From: an uncultured Pseudomonadota bacterium | Lineage (GTDB): Bacteria; Pseudomonadota; Gammaproteobacteria; Burkholderiales; Burkholderiaceae_C | Direction: 5' to 3' | Length of the DNA stretch: 64,000 bases | Assembly: GCA_945952465.1 (NCBI GenBank) | Contig: CAMFIB010000001.1 | Location: forward strand, 744,001-808,000 | Shown here: positions 24,211 through 32,704 of the stretch, piece after piece | How the letters are laid out: each line of letters begins with the position of its first letter | Numbering within the stretch: the stretch's first letter is position 1 | Position numbers and translations under genes: made by a program | The notes under the pieces: generated by a model | What the model was told of the DNA's origin: nothing | The model's input: the letters and a program-made list of their open reading frames with translations, nothing else | Database searches by the model: none

Positions 24211-26778
24211 ATGGACATTTCGCGAATCCGCGCGCTGCGCGGCCCCAACCTGTGGAGCAGCCACACGGCGCTCGAGGCCATCGTGCGCTGCACGCCGGAA
24301 GAGTGCGACATCGCCAACGAGCCGGGCTTCGAAGCCCGGCTGCGCGCGCTGTTCCCTGGTCTGGGCGTTCTGCGCCCTGCGGCCAACGGCAATGCGGTGT
24401 CACTGGCGCAGGTGGTCGAGGCCACCGGCCTTGCCTTGCAGGCCGAGGCCGGTTGTCCCGTCACCTTCAGCCTGACCTCGGCCACGACCGAACCCGGCAC
24501 CTACCAGGTGGTGGTGGGGTACACCGAAGAGGCGGTTGGGCGTGAGGCGCTGGAGTTGGCGCAGCAACTGATCGCGGCGGCGCGTGCTGGCGAGGCTTTC
24601 GACGTCGGAGCGGGCATCGCCGCGCTGAGCGAGCTCGATGAAGACGAGCGTCTTGGCCCCAGCACCGGCTCCATCGTCGACGCGGCGGTGGCGCGTGGCA
24701 TTCCGGTGCGGCGCCTCACGCGCGGCAGCCTGGTGCAACTGGGCTGGGGTTCCAGGCAGCGCCGCATCCAGGCCGCCGAAACTGACGGCACCAGCGCGGT
24801 GGCAGAGGCCATTGCGCAGGACAAGGACCTGACCAAGAAGCTGTTGCACGCGGCCTGCGTGCCGGTGCCGCTGGGCCGGCCGGTCGAATCGGTCGATGAA
24901 GCCTGGGCGGTGGCCGGCGAGATCGGCCTGCCCGTGGTCATCAAGCCGCAGGACGGCAACCAGGGCAAGGGCGTCACCGTCAACATCACGACGCGCGAAC
25001 ATCTGGCCATCGCCTACCAGGCGGCCGAGCAGTACGGCGATGTGATGGTGGAGCAATACCTGCCCGGCAGCGACTACCGCCTGCTGGTGGTTGGCGACCG
25101 GCTGGTGGCGGCCTCGCGCCGCGACCCGCCGCAGGTGATCGGCGACGGCCAACACACGGTGCGCGAGCTGGTGCAGATCGTCAATTCAGACCCGCGCCGC
25201 GGCGACGGCCACGCCACTTCGCTGACCCGCATCCGCTTCGACGAGATCGCGGTGGCGCGGCTCGCGATGCAGGGCTTCTCGCCGGATTCGGTGCTCGACA
25301 AGGGCCAGCGCGCCATCCTGCGCAACAACGCCAACCTGAGCACCGGCGGCACCGCCACCGACGTGACCGACGACGTGCACCCCGAGGTGGCTGCCCGCGC
25401 GGTGGCGGCGGCGCGCATGGTGGGGCTGGAGATCTGCGGCGTCGATGTGGTCTGCGAATCGGTGCTGCGCCCGCTGGAGGAGCAGATGGGCGGCGTGGTG
25501 GAGGTGAACGCCGCGCCGGGCCTGCGCATGCATTTGTCGCCGTCGTTCGGCAAGGGCCGGGCGGTGGGCGACGCGGTGGTGGCGCGCATGTTCGCGCCCG
25601 GTGAGGACGGCCGCATTCCCGTGGTGGCGGTCACCGGCACCAACGGCAAGACCACGACCTCACGCCTCATCGTGCACCTGCTGGCCAGCAGCGGCCTGCG
25701 CGTGGGCATGACGAACACCGACGGTGTGTATGTGAACGGCCGCCAGATCGACAGCGGCGACTGCAGCGGCCCGCGCAGCGCACGCAACGTGCTGGCCCAC
25801 CCCGACGTGGACGCGGCGGTGTTCGAGACGGCGCGCGGCGGCATCCTGCGCGAAGGCCTGGGCTTTGACCACTGCCAGGTGGCGGTGGTGACCAACGTCG
25901 GGATCGGCGACCACCTCGGTCTGAACTTCATCACCACGGTCGAAGACCTCGCGGTGCTGAAGCGTGTGATCGTGCAGAACGTCGGCACCGGCGGCTATGC
26001 GGTGTTGAATGCCGCCGACCCGATCACGGCGGCGATGGCGTCGAGCTGCAAGGGCCAGATCATCTTCTTCGCGGCAGACCGCCACCACCCGGTCATGGCC
26101 ACCCACCGCGCCCAGGGCAAACGCTGTGTCTACGTCGACGGCGACGCGATCGTCGCGTCCGAGGGTTCGCGGCGCGAGCGCTTTCCGCTGCGCGGCATTC
26201 CACTGACGCGCAACGGCACCATCGGTTTCCAGGTCGAGAACGCGATGGCGGCGATCGGCGCGGCCTGGGGCGCCGGCCTGGCCTGGGAGGCGGTGCACAG
26301 CGGCCTGGGCAGCTTCCTGAACGACAGCAGCAACGCACCCGGCCGCTTCAACGTCATGGACTACCGGGGCGCCACCGTGATCGCCGACTACGGCCACAAC
26401 CCGGACGCGATGCGCGCGCTGGTGGGCGCGGTCGACGCGATGCCGGCGGAGCGCCGCTTCGTGGTCATCAGCGGCGCCGGCGACCGGCGCGACCAGGACA
26501 TCCGCGAGCAGACCGCCATCCTCGGCGACGCCTTCGACAACGTCATCCTCTACGAAGACGCCTGCCAGCGCGGCCGGGCCGACGGCGAGGTGCTGCGGCT
26601 GCTGCGCGAGGGGCTGGTGGGCGCCAAACGTGCCACCTCGGTCAGCGAGGTGCAGGGCGAGATGCTGGCGATCGACCAGGCGCTGGCGCAGCTCGAACCG
26701 GGCGACCTGTGCCTGGTGCTGATCGACCAGGTGCAGGAGGCGCTGGCCCACCTGTCGCAGCGCGTCGCCGCCGGTTGA
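24211..26778 (+). CDS. cphA: cyanophycin synthetase
   Basis: An 855-residue enzyme that builds the Asp-Arg storage polymer cyanophycin, using ATP to add Asp to the backbone and Arg to its side chains. Visible parts: N-terminal domain with LGPSTGSIVDAA, ATP-grasp domain (about 220-470) with VVIKPQDGNQGKGVTVN and VEVNAAPGLRMH, and an intact Mur-ligase-like domain with GTNGKTTT (K480) and DYGHNPDAMRAL. ATG 24211 is preceded by a GAGG; longer in-frame starts would overlap the previous gene. It is 35 bases downstream of its paralogue and in the same operon. Confidence 0.95.
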   Translation: MDISRIRALRGPNLWSSHTALEAIVRCTPEECDIANEPGFEARLRALFPGLGVLRPAANGNAVSLAQVVEATGLALQAEAGCPVTFSLTSATTEPGTYQVVVGYTEEAVGREALELAQQLIAAARAGEAFDVGAGIAALSELDEDERLGPSTGSIVDAAVARGIPVRRLTRGSLVQLGWGSRQRRIQAAETDGTSAVAEAIAQDKDLTKKLLHAACVPVPLGRPVESVDEAWAVAGEIGLPVVIKPQDGNQGKGVTVNITTREHLAIAYQAAEQYGDVMVEQYLPGSDYRLLVVGDRLVAASRRDPPQVIGDGQHTVRELVQIVNSDPRRGDGHATSLTRIRFDEIAVARLAMQGFSPDSVLDKGQRAILRNNANLSTGGTATDVTDDVHPEVAARAVAAARMVGLEICGVDVVCESVLRPLEEQMGGVVEVNAAPGLRMHLSPSFGKGRAVGDAVVARMFAPGEDGRIPVVAVTGTNGKTTTSRLIVHLLASSGLRVGMTNTDGVYVNGRQIDSGDCSGPRSARNVLAHPDVDAAVFETARGGILREGLGFDHCQVAVVTNVGIGDHLGLNFITTVEDLAVLKRVIVQNVGTGGYAVLNAADPITAAMASSCKGQIIFFAADRHHPVMATHRAQGKRCVYVDGDAIVASEGSRRERFPLRGIPLTRNGTIGFQVENAMAAIGAAWGAGLAWEAVHSGLGSFLNDSSNAPGRFNVMDYRGATVIADYGHNPDAMRALVGAVDAMPAERRFVVISGAGDRRDQDIREQTAILGDAFDNVILYEDACQRGRADGEVLRLLREGLVGAKRATSVSEVQGEMLAIDQALAQLEPGDLCLVLIDQVQEALAHLSQRVAAG

Positions 26779-26822
26779 CCCCGGCGCAGCCGAGGCCGCC
26801 GACGCGTTAAGATCACCGGGCC

Positions 26823-27458
26823 ATGTCCCAATACGACGCCGCTTTCGAGATCCATGTGCACGGCGAAGTGCCGCTGCGCGACACCGTCAAGTTCGCCGAG
26901 ATCCAGGAGGCGCTGAAGCCGCTGTGGAGCTACGCCGGCGCCAAGTCGCTGGCCGACGGCGCCGCCAGCGCCTACGAAGAAGAACCTGGCATCAAGTTCG
27001 ACACGCACGACCAGGTGCTGGAAATCTGCTGGACGGTGCCCGGCAACGAGGATTTCCGCCAGGCGCTGGACGACATGTGCATGAACCTCAACGAGCTGGC
27101 CCGCGAGGGCGCGGCGATCGAGGTCACCTTCTACGACAACGACTTCGACGAGGAAGACGACGAGCAGGAAGGCGAGGCCCGCGACGACTTCGCGATGTAC
27201 TTCGTGGGGCCTACACCCGCCGCCATCATGCAGGTGCAGCGCGACCTGCTGGTGGAAGACACCGTGCACCTGATGGAGCGCCACTTCGACGGCTCCGAGC
27301 TGACCGAGGTGGTGGGCGCGATCGACCGGCTGTTCGAGAAACGCTTCGACGCGCTGAACAACTCGATGCAGCTCGGCAAGCCGCCGCGCGGCTCGGGCGG
27401 CGGGGGTGGCAGTGGCGGCAGCCACGGCGGTGGCCGCAAGCCGCGCCACCTGCATTAG
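26823..27458 (+). CDS. conserved protein of unknown function with acidic centre and Gly/His tail
   Basis: A 211-residue soluble protein from ATG 26823, 44 bases after the cyanophycin synthetase. Residues 105-120 are a run of acidic residues (DFDEEDDEQEGEAR), and the C-terminus is a flexible GSGGGGGSGG-type linker with His and basic residues. The middle has a regular alpha/beta pattern. No family is firmly recognised. It ends at a bidirectional terminator shared with the convergent TetR gene. Confidence 0.65.
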   Translation: MSQYDAAFEIHVHGEVPLRDTVKFAEIQEALKPLWSYAGAKSLADGAASAYEEEPGIKFDTHDQVLEICWTVPGNEDFRQALDDMCMNLNELAREGAAIEVTFYDNDFDEEDDEQEGEARDDFAMYFVGPTPAAIMQVQRDLLVEDTVHLMERHFDGSELTEVVGAIDRLFEKRFDALNNSMQLGKPPRGSGGGGGSGGSHGGGRKPRHLH

Positions 27459-27463
27459 TCAAC

Positions 27464-27489
27464 AAAAGGCCGCGTCAGCGGCCTTTTTT
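27464..27489. terminator. bidirectional intrinsic terminator between convergent genes
   Basis: AAGGCCGC-GTCA-GCGGCCTT with AAAA before and TTTTTT after serves both the gene ending at 27458 and the TetR gene, whose stop codon lies inside the hairpin. Confidence 0.85.
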
Positions 27490-28122
27490 CTTGGGCGCGG
27501 CGGCCGGTGCCAGGCCCAGGCCCAGCAGGTAGGTGTCGATCGCGCGGGCACCGCCGCGCACCAGGTCGAACCCGTCTGGCGCCAGCAGCCAGTTCTTGAT
27601 CAACCCGTCCACCAGTGCGTGCAGGCCATGCGCGGCCGTAGCGGCCGGTACCGGCAGCGGTGTGCCGCGCTGCCGCGCCGCCAGCCGCAGGCCCCTGGCC
27701 ATGTTGTCGATGCAGTCGCCACGGATGCGCAGGTGGCGCTGGCGGATGGCCTGCACCTCGTCAACGTATTCCACCTTGTGCGTGGCCACCGCGAAGACCC
27801 GTCGGGTGCGGTCGTCGTTTGCGGTCTGCTTCAGGGCGTCGACGATGGCGCGGCGGATGGCCGGCACAGGGTCGGCCTCGGGGTCGCGGCCGACCTCGGC
27901 GAATGTGGCCTCCAGCGGCAGCGTGACGCGGTCCATCATGGCGTTGAACAGGTCGGCCTTGTCCTTGAAATGCCAGTAGATGGCGCCGCGGGTGGTGCCG
28001 GCCTGCTGCGCGATGTCGTGCAGCGAAGTGCCGGCCACGCCGCGCGTGTGGAACACGACCTCGGCGGCGTCGAGCAGGCGCTGGCGGGTGGCCAGGGCTT
28101 CTTCACGGGTGCGGCGGACCAA
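27475..28122 (-). CDS. TetR/AcrR family repressor of the adjacent RND efflux operon
   Basis: A 215-residue regulator. I prefer the TTG at 28122, which has GGAGAG at good spacing and gives the family-typical start MVRRTREEALATR; an ATG at 28167 would place coding sequence across the operator. The N-terminal helix-turn-helix is clear (TSLHDIAQQAGTTRGAIYWHF, about residues 30-50) and the rest is the helical ligand-binding domain. It is divergent from the efflux genes, as in acrR-acrAB and ttgR-ttgABC, so it should repress both directions and release on binding toxic compounds. Confidence 0.9.
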   Translation of the reverse strand: MVRRTREEALATRQRLLDAAEVVFHTRGVAGTSLHDIAQQAGTTRGAIYWHFKDKADLFNAMMDRVTLPLEATFAEVGRDPEADPVPAIRRAIVDALKQTANDDRTRRVFAVATHKVEYVDEVQAIRQRHLRIRGDCIDNMARGLRLAARQRGTPLPVPAATAAHGLHALVDGLIKNWLLAPDGFDLVRGGARAIDTYLLGLGLAPAAAPKKKGR

Positions 28123-28161
28123 ACGGACTCTCCAGTGGCGGTTATCGGACTGTCGTTGAAT

Positions 28162-28179
28162 ATACATTCAAAAATGTAT
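28162..28179. promoter_or_regulatory. palindromic operator ATACAT-N6-ATGTAT
   Basis: A perfect 18-base palindrome in the divergent region between the TetR gene and the efflux operon. It resembles the TACATACATTNNNGAATGTATGTA sites of AcrR/TtgR-type repressors and is probably the target of the neighbouring regulator. Confidence 0.75.
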
Positions 28180-28285
28180 GTAAACTCATGTGCGTCCGCA
28201 GCATGGCCCCGCCCCTGGAACCCTCCGGTCCGGCAGCCAGCCACCCCGACAACCCCTCCCGAACACGCTTTTTCGAAAGAACAGC

Positions 28286-29518
28286 ATGCCCGTTTCGTGC
28301 CCCGAACAACAACCACAACACCGCCGCCACGCCGCCATGGCCCGGGCCGCTGGCGCCGCCGCGGTGGCGCTGATGCTCACCGCCTGCGGCAAGGGTGAGG
28401 CGCCGCCGCCCGCTGCGCCGCCGCCCGCCGAAGTGGGTGTGGTGACCGTGGCCGTGACCGACGTGGGCCTGCTGACCGAGCTGCCGGGCCGCCTCGAGGC
28501 TTCGCGCATCGCCCAGGTCCGCGCGCGCGCCGCCGGCATTCTGCAACGCCGCCTGTTCCAGGAAGGCAGCAACGTGCGGGAAGGGCAACCGCTGTTCCGC
28601 ATCGACCCGGCGCCCTATGCGGCCGCCTACGACAGCGCACAGGCCTCGCTGGCCCGCGCGCAGGCCAATCAGTCGCAGGCCGCGGCTTTGGCGGAACGCT
28701 ACAAGCCGCTGGTCGAGGCCAATGCGGTCAGCAAGCAGGAGTACGCCAGCGCGGTGGCCGCCGCCAAGACGGCCGAGGCCGACGTGGCCGTGGGCCGCGC
28801 GGCGGTGCAGACCGCCAAGATCAACCTCGGCTACGCATCCGTGACGGCGCCGATCGCCGGCCGCATCGGCCGGGCGCTGGTGACCGAAGGCGCGCTGGTG
28901 GGGCAGGGCGAGGCCACCCAGCTTGCGGTGGTGCAGCAGATCGATCCGGTCTACGTCAATTTCACCCAGCCAGCGGCCGATGTGATGAAGCTGCGGCAAG
29001 CGCTCGACAGCGGCCGCCTCAAACGCGCCGGCGCCGACGCCGCGAGCGTCACCGTGCTGCTGGAAGACGGCAGCCCCTACGCCCGCACCGGCAAGCTGCT
29101 GTTCTCCGACCTGACGGTGGACGCCACCACCGGCCAGATCACGTTGCGCGCCGAGGTGCCCAACCCGGGCGGCGTGCTGCTGCCGGGCCTGTACGTGCGG
29201 GTGCGGCTGGAGCAGGCCAAGGCCGGCAACGCCATTCTGCTGCCGCAACAGGCGGTGACGCGTGCGTCTTCCGGCGACACCGTGATGGTGGTCGGCAGCG
29301 ACGGCAAGGTCGCGCCGCGTCCGGTGAAGATCGGCAATGCGCAGGAAGGCCAATGGGTGGTGCTCGACGGCCTGAAGCCGGGCGAGCAGGTGATGGTCGA
29401 CGGCTTCCAGAAGCTCAAGCCCGGTGCCGTGGTGAAGCCGGTGGCCTGGAAACAGGCCTCGGCTCCGGCCGCCGCGCCGTCTTCCGCGCCGGCCTCGGCT
29501 GCGGCCGCCGCGAAGTAA
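28286..29518 (+). CDS. RND efflux periplasmic adaptor lipoprotein (AcrA/MexA type)
   Basis: A 410-residue membrane fusion protein from ATG 28286. A second ATG at 28337 would give a cleaner lipoprotein signal: MARAAGAAAVALMLTAC, with the lipobox LTAC. Then come a lipoyl half (LPGRLEASRIAQVRARAAG), a helical hairpin (about residues 110-180), a second lipoyl half (VTAPIAGRIGRALVTEGALVG), beta-barrel and membrane-proximal domains, and a low-complexity Ala/Pro/Ser tail. It joins the inner-membrane pump to the outer-membrane channel encoded by the next two genes. Confidence 0.93.
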   Translation: MPVSCPEQQPQHRRHAAMARAAGAAAVALMLTACGKGEAPPPAAPPPAEVGVVTVAVTDVGLLTELPGRLEASRIAQVRARAAGILQRRLFQEGSNVREGQPLFRIDPAPYAAAYDSAQASLARAQANQSQAAALAERYKPLVEANAVSKQEYASAVAAAKTAEADVAVGRAAVQTAKINLGYASVTAPIAGRIGRALVTEGALVGQGEATQLAVVQQIDPVYVNFTQPAADVMKLRQALDSGRLKRAGADAASVTVLLEDGSPYARTGKLLFSDLTVDATTGQITLRAEVPNPGGVLLPGLYVRVRLEQAKAGNAILLPQQAVTRASSGDTVMVVGSDGKVAPRPVKIGNAQEGQWVVLDGLKPGEQVMVDGFQKLKPGAVVKPVAWKQASAPAAAPSSAPASAAAAAK

Positions 29519-29530
29519 AGGGCAGCAGCG

Positions 29531-32500
29531 ATGTCGCGCTTCTTCATTGACCGGCCCATCTTCGCGTGGGTCATCGCGCTGTTCATCATCGTGGGCGGCG
29601 CCGTGGCCATCAAGCAACTGCCGGTGGCGCAGTACCCCACCGTGGCCCCGCCGTCCATCGTGGTGTCGGCCACCTACCCCGGCGCTTCGGCACAGACGCT
29701 GGAAGACACGGTGATCAGCGTCATCGAGCAGGAAATGAACGGCTCGCCGGGCCTGACCTACATGGAGTCGGTCAGCCAGGCCAACGGCACCGGGCAGATC
29801 ACCATCACCTTCGAGCCCGAGACCGACGTCAATCTGGCCCAGGTCGATGTGCAGAACCGGCTGAGCCGGGCCGCGCCGCGCCTGCCGGCGGCCGTGACGC
29901 AGCAGGGCGTGCGGGTCGACAAGGCACGCTCCAACTTCCTGCTGTTCACCGTGCTGTCGTCGCCCGATCCGGCGCACACGCCGGTGTTCCTGGGCGACTA
30001 CGCCTCGCGCAACGTCCTGCCGGAAATCCAGCGGATTCCCGGTGTGGGCCAGGCGCAGCTGTTCGGCACCGAGCGCGCGATGCGGATCTGGGTCGATCCG
30101 GCCAAGCTGGTGGGTTTCAACCTGTCGATGGGCGACGTCAACAACGCCATCCGGGCGCAGAACGCCCAGGTTTCGGCCGGCACCATTGGCGACCTGCCGC
30201 TCGCGGCGGGCCAGCCCATCTTTGCCAACGTGGTCGTGACCGGGCAGCTCAGCACCATCGAGCAGTTCGGCGCCATCGTGCTGCGGGCCAACACCGATGG
30301 CTCTAGCGTGCGGCTGAAAGACGTGGCCCGCATGGAGCTGGGTGGCCAGAACTACGCCACCTCGACGCGGCTGAACGGCCGGCCCTCGACCGGCATCGGC
30401 GTGCAGTTGTCCGTCACGGGCAACGCGCTGGAGGTGTCCACCGCCATCCGCAAGCGCATGGAGGAGTTGCAGCGCTACTTCCCGCCCGGCGTGAAATACG
30501 ACATCCCCTACGACAGCTCGCGCTTCGTGAAGATCTCGATTTCGCAGGTGGTGGAGACGCTGGTCGAGGCCGTTATTCTGGTGTTCCTGGTGATGCTGCT
30601 GTTTCTGCAGAACATCCGCTACACGCTCATTCCCACCATTGTGGTGCCGGTGTCGCTGCTCGGCACGTTTGCCCTGATGGCGGGGCTGGGCTTCACGATC
30701 AACGTGCTGACCATGTTCGCGATGGTGCTGGCGGTCGGCATTCTGGTGGACGACGCGATCGTCGTCGTGGAGAACGTCGAGCGCATCATGAGCGAGGAGG
30801 GGCTGTCGCCGATCGAGGCCACCCGCAAGGGCATGTCGCAGATCACGGCGGCCATCGTCGGCATCACCGTCACGCTGGTGTCGGTGTTCGTGCCGATGGC
30901 CTTCTTCGGTGGCGCGGTCGGCAACATCTACCGGCAGTTCTCGCTGGTGATGGTCGGCTCGATGCTGTTCTCGGTGTTCCTGTCGCAGTCGCTCACGCCG
31001 GCGCTGTGCGCCCATTTGCTGAAGCCGGTGGAAGCGGGCCACCACATGGAGAAGCGCGGCTTCTTCGGCTGGTTCAACCGCGGCTTTTCGCGCACCGCCA
31101 AGGGGTATGAGGGTTTCGTCGCGCGGCTGCTGAAGGGCACCGGCCGGATGATGCTGGTGTTTGCGCTGGTCGTTGCGCTGGTGGGCTGGATGTTCTATCG
31201 CCTGCCGTCTTCTTTCCTGCCGAATGAAGACCAGGGGTTCATGCTGGTCAACGTGCAGTTGCCACCGGGCGCCACGCAAGAGCGCACGCTCTCGGTCATG
31301 GAGCAGATGGAAAACTACATGCTCAAGCAACCCGAGATTCAGAGCATGGTCAGCGTGCTGGGGTTCAGCTTCTCCGGCAGCGGCCAGAATGCGGGCCTGG
31401 CCTTCGTCACGCTGAAGGACTGGGACGAGCGCAAGGGCGCCGAGCATGCGTCGCAGGCCATCGCGGCGCGCGCCTTCAAGGCGCTGGCGGGGGTGCGCGA
31501 TGCGTTCATCCTGCCGCTCAGCCCGCCGCCCATCCGGGAGCTGGGCAACGCCACCGGCTTCAACTACCGCCTGCAGGACCGCGGCGGCGCGGGCCATGCG
31601 GCCCTGCTGGCCGCGCGCAACCAGATGCTGGGGCTGGCCTCGCAAAGCAAGGTGCTCACCGGCGTGCGGCCCGACGGGCTGGAAGACGCACCGCAACTCG
31701 AGCTGCAGATCGACCGCGAGCGGGCCGCCGCGCTGGGCGTGAGCTTCGACGCGATCAACACCACGCTGTCCACCGCGCTGGGTTCCGCCTACGTGAACGA
31801 CTTCCTGAGCCAGGGCCGCCTGCAGCGGGTGGTGGTGCAGGCCGACGCACCGCAGCGCATGCAGCCGGAGGACATCCTGCGCATCAACGCGACGAACGCG
31901 CAGGGCCGGCCGGTCGCGCTCTCCGCCTTTGCCACGACGAAGTGGATCACCGGGCCGGTGCAGACCATCCGCTACAACGGCTACCCGTCCATGCGCATCG
32001 CCGGCGACGCCGCGCCGGGCTACAGCACGGGCGACGCGCTGCTCGAGATGGAGCGGCTGGGGCAGCAGCTTCCGGCGGGTTTCGCGTTCGAATGGACGGG
32101 CCAGTCGCGCGAGGAAAAGCTTTCCGGTTCGCAGGCCGTCTACCTGTTGGCGTTCTCGCTGCTGGCGGTGTTCCTGTGCCTCGCCGCGCTGTACGAGAGC
32201 TGGACGATTCCGTTCGCGGTGATGCTGGTGGTGCCGCTGGGGGTGCTGGGCGCGTTGCTCGGCGCCTTCCTGGGCGGCCTGACCAACGACGTGTTCTTCA
32301 AGGTGGGGCTGATCGCGGTGATCGGCCTCTCGGCGAAGAACGCCATCCTGATCATCGAGTTCGCCAAGGAGTTGCATGCCGAAGGCAAGGGTTTGATCGA
32401 GGCCACGCTGGAGGCCTGCCACCTGCGGTTCCGCCCGATCCTGATGACCTCGCTGGCGTTCATTCTGGGCGTGTTGCCGCTGGTGATCTCCACCGGCGCC

Positions 32501-32704
32501 GGCTCGGCCAGCCAGCGCGCGATCGGCTCCGGCGTGATGGGCGGCATGATCACCGCCACCGTGCTGGCCGTGCTGTTCGTGCCGGTGTTCTTCGTCGTGG
32601 TGCTGCGGCTGTTCAAGCCCAGGCCCAAGCCGCATGACGGTGGCGACCCTCCGGCCGCGCTGCCGCCTGCGGGCCCGCACCACGGGGAGGTGAGCCATGG
32701 CTGA
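29531..32704 (+). CDS. RND multidrug efflux pump, HAE1 family (AcrB/MexB type)
   Basis: A 1057-residue inner-membrane transporter driven by proton flow. It starts MSRFFIDRPIFAWVIALFI, the family signature, and has twelve membrane spans in two halves with large periplasmic loops. The proton-relay aspartates are D407 and D408 in GILVDDAIVVVENVER, and the conserved lysine region FFKVGLIAVIGLSAKNAILI is present in the second half. Length matches the family. It lies 12 bases after the adaptor and overlaps the outer-membrane factor by 8 bases. Substrates are probably hydrophobic antibiotics, dyes or solvents; this cannot be narrowed from sequence. Confidence 0.97.
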   Translation: MSRFFIDRPIFAWVIALFIIVGGAVAIKQLPVAQYPTVAPPSIVVSATYPGASAQTLEDTVISVIEQEMNGSPGLTYMESVSQANGTGQITITFEPETDVNLAQVDVQNRLSRAAPRLPAAVTQQGVRVDKARSNFLLFTVLSSPDPAHTPVFLGDYASRNVLPEIQRIPGVGQAQLFGTERAMRIWVDPAKLVGFNLSMGDVNNAIRAQNAQVSAGTIGDLPLAAGQPIFANVVVTGQLSTIEQFGAIVLRANTDGSSVRLKDVARMELGGQNYATSTRLNGRPSTGIGVQLSVTGNALEVSTAIRKRMEELQRYFPPGVKYDIPYDSSRFVKISISQVVETLVEAVILVFLVMLLFLQNIRYTLIPTIVVPVSLLGTFALMAGLGFTINVLTMFAMVLAVGILVDDAIVVVENVERIMSEEGLSPIEATRKGMSQITAAIVGITVTLVSVFVPMAFFGGAVGNIYRQFSLVMVGSMLFSVFLSQSLTPALCAHLLKPVEAGHHMEKRGFFGWFNRGFSRTAKGYEGFVARLLKGTGRMMLVFALVVALVGWMFYRLPSSFLPNEDQGFMLVNVQLPPGATQERTLSVMEQMENYMLKQPEIQSMVSVLGFSFSGSGQNAGLAFVTLKDWDERKGAEHASQAIAARAFKALAGVRDAFILPLSPPPIRELGNATGFNYRLQDRGGAGHAALLAARNQMLGLASQSKVLTGVRPDGLEDAPQLELQIDRERAAALGVSFDAINTTLSTALGSAYVNDFLSQGRLQRVVVQADAPQRMQPEDILRINATNAQGRPVALSAFATTKWITGPVQTIRYNGYPSMRIAGDAAPGYSTGDALLEMERLGQQLPAGFAFEWTGQSREEKLSGSQAVYLLAFSLLAVFLCLAALYESWTIPFAVMLVVPLGVLGALLGAFLGGLTNDVFFKVGLIAVIGLSAKNAILIIEFAKELHAEGKGLIEATLEACHLRFRPILMTSLAFILGVLPLVISTGAGSASQRAIGSGVMGGMITATVLAVLFVPVFFVVVLRLFKPRPKPHDGGDPPAALPPAGPHHGEVSHG

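Noticed and set aside
28142..32698. 1518-codon open frame on the minus strand opposite the efflux pump genes
   Set aside because: It lies antisense to three well-conserved efflux genes, has His/Arg/Gly-rich composition typical of shadow frames in high-GC DNA, and no recognisable domain.
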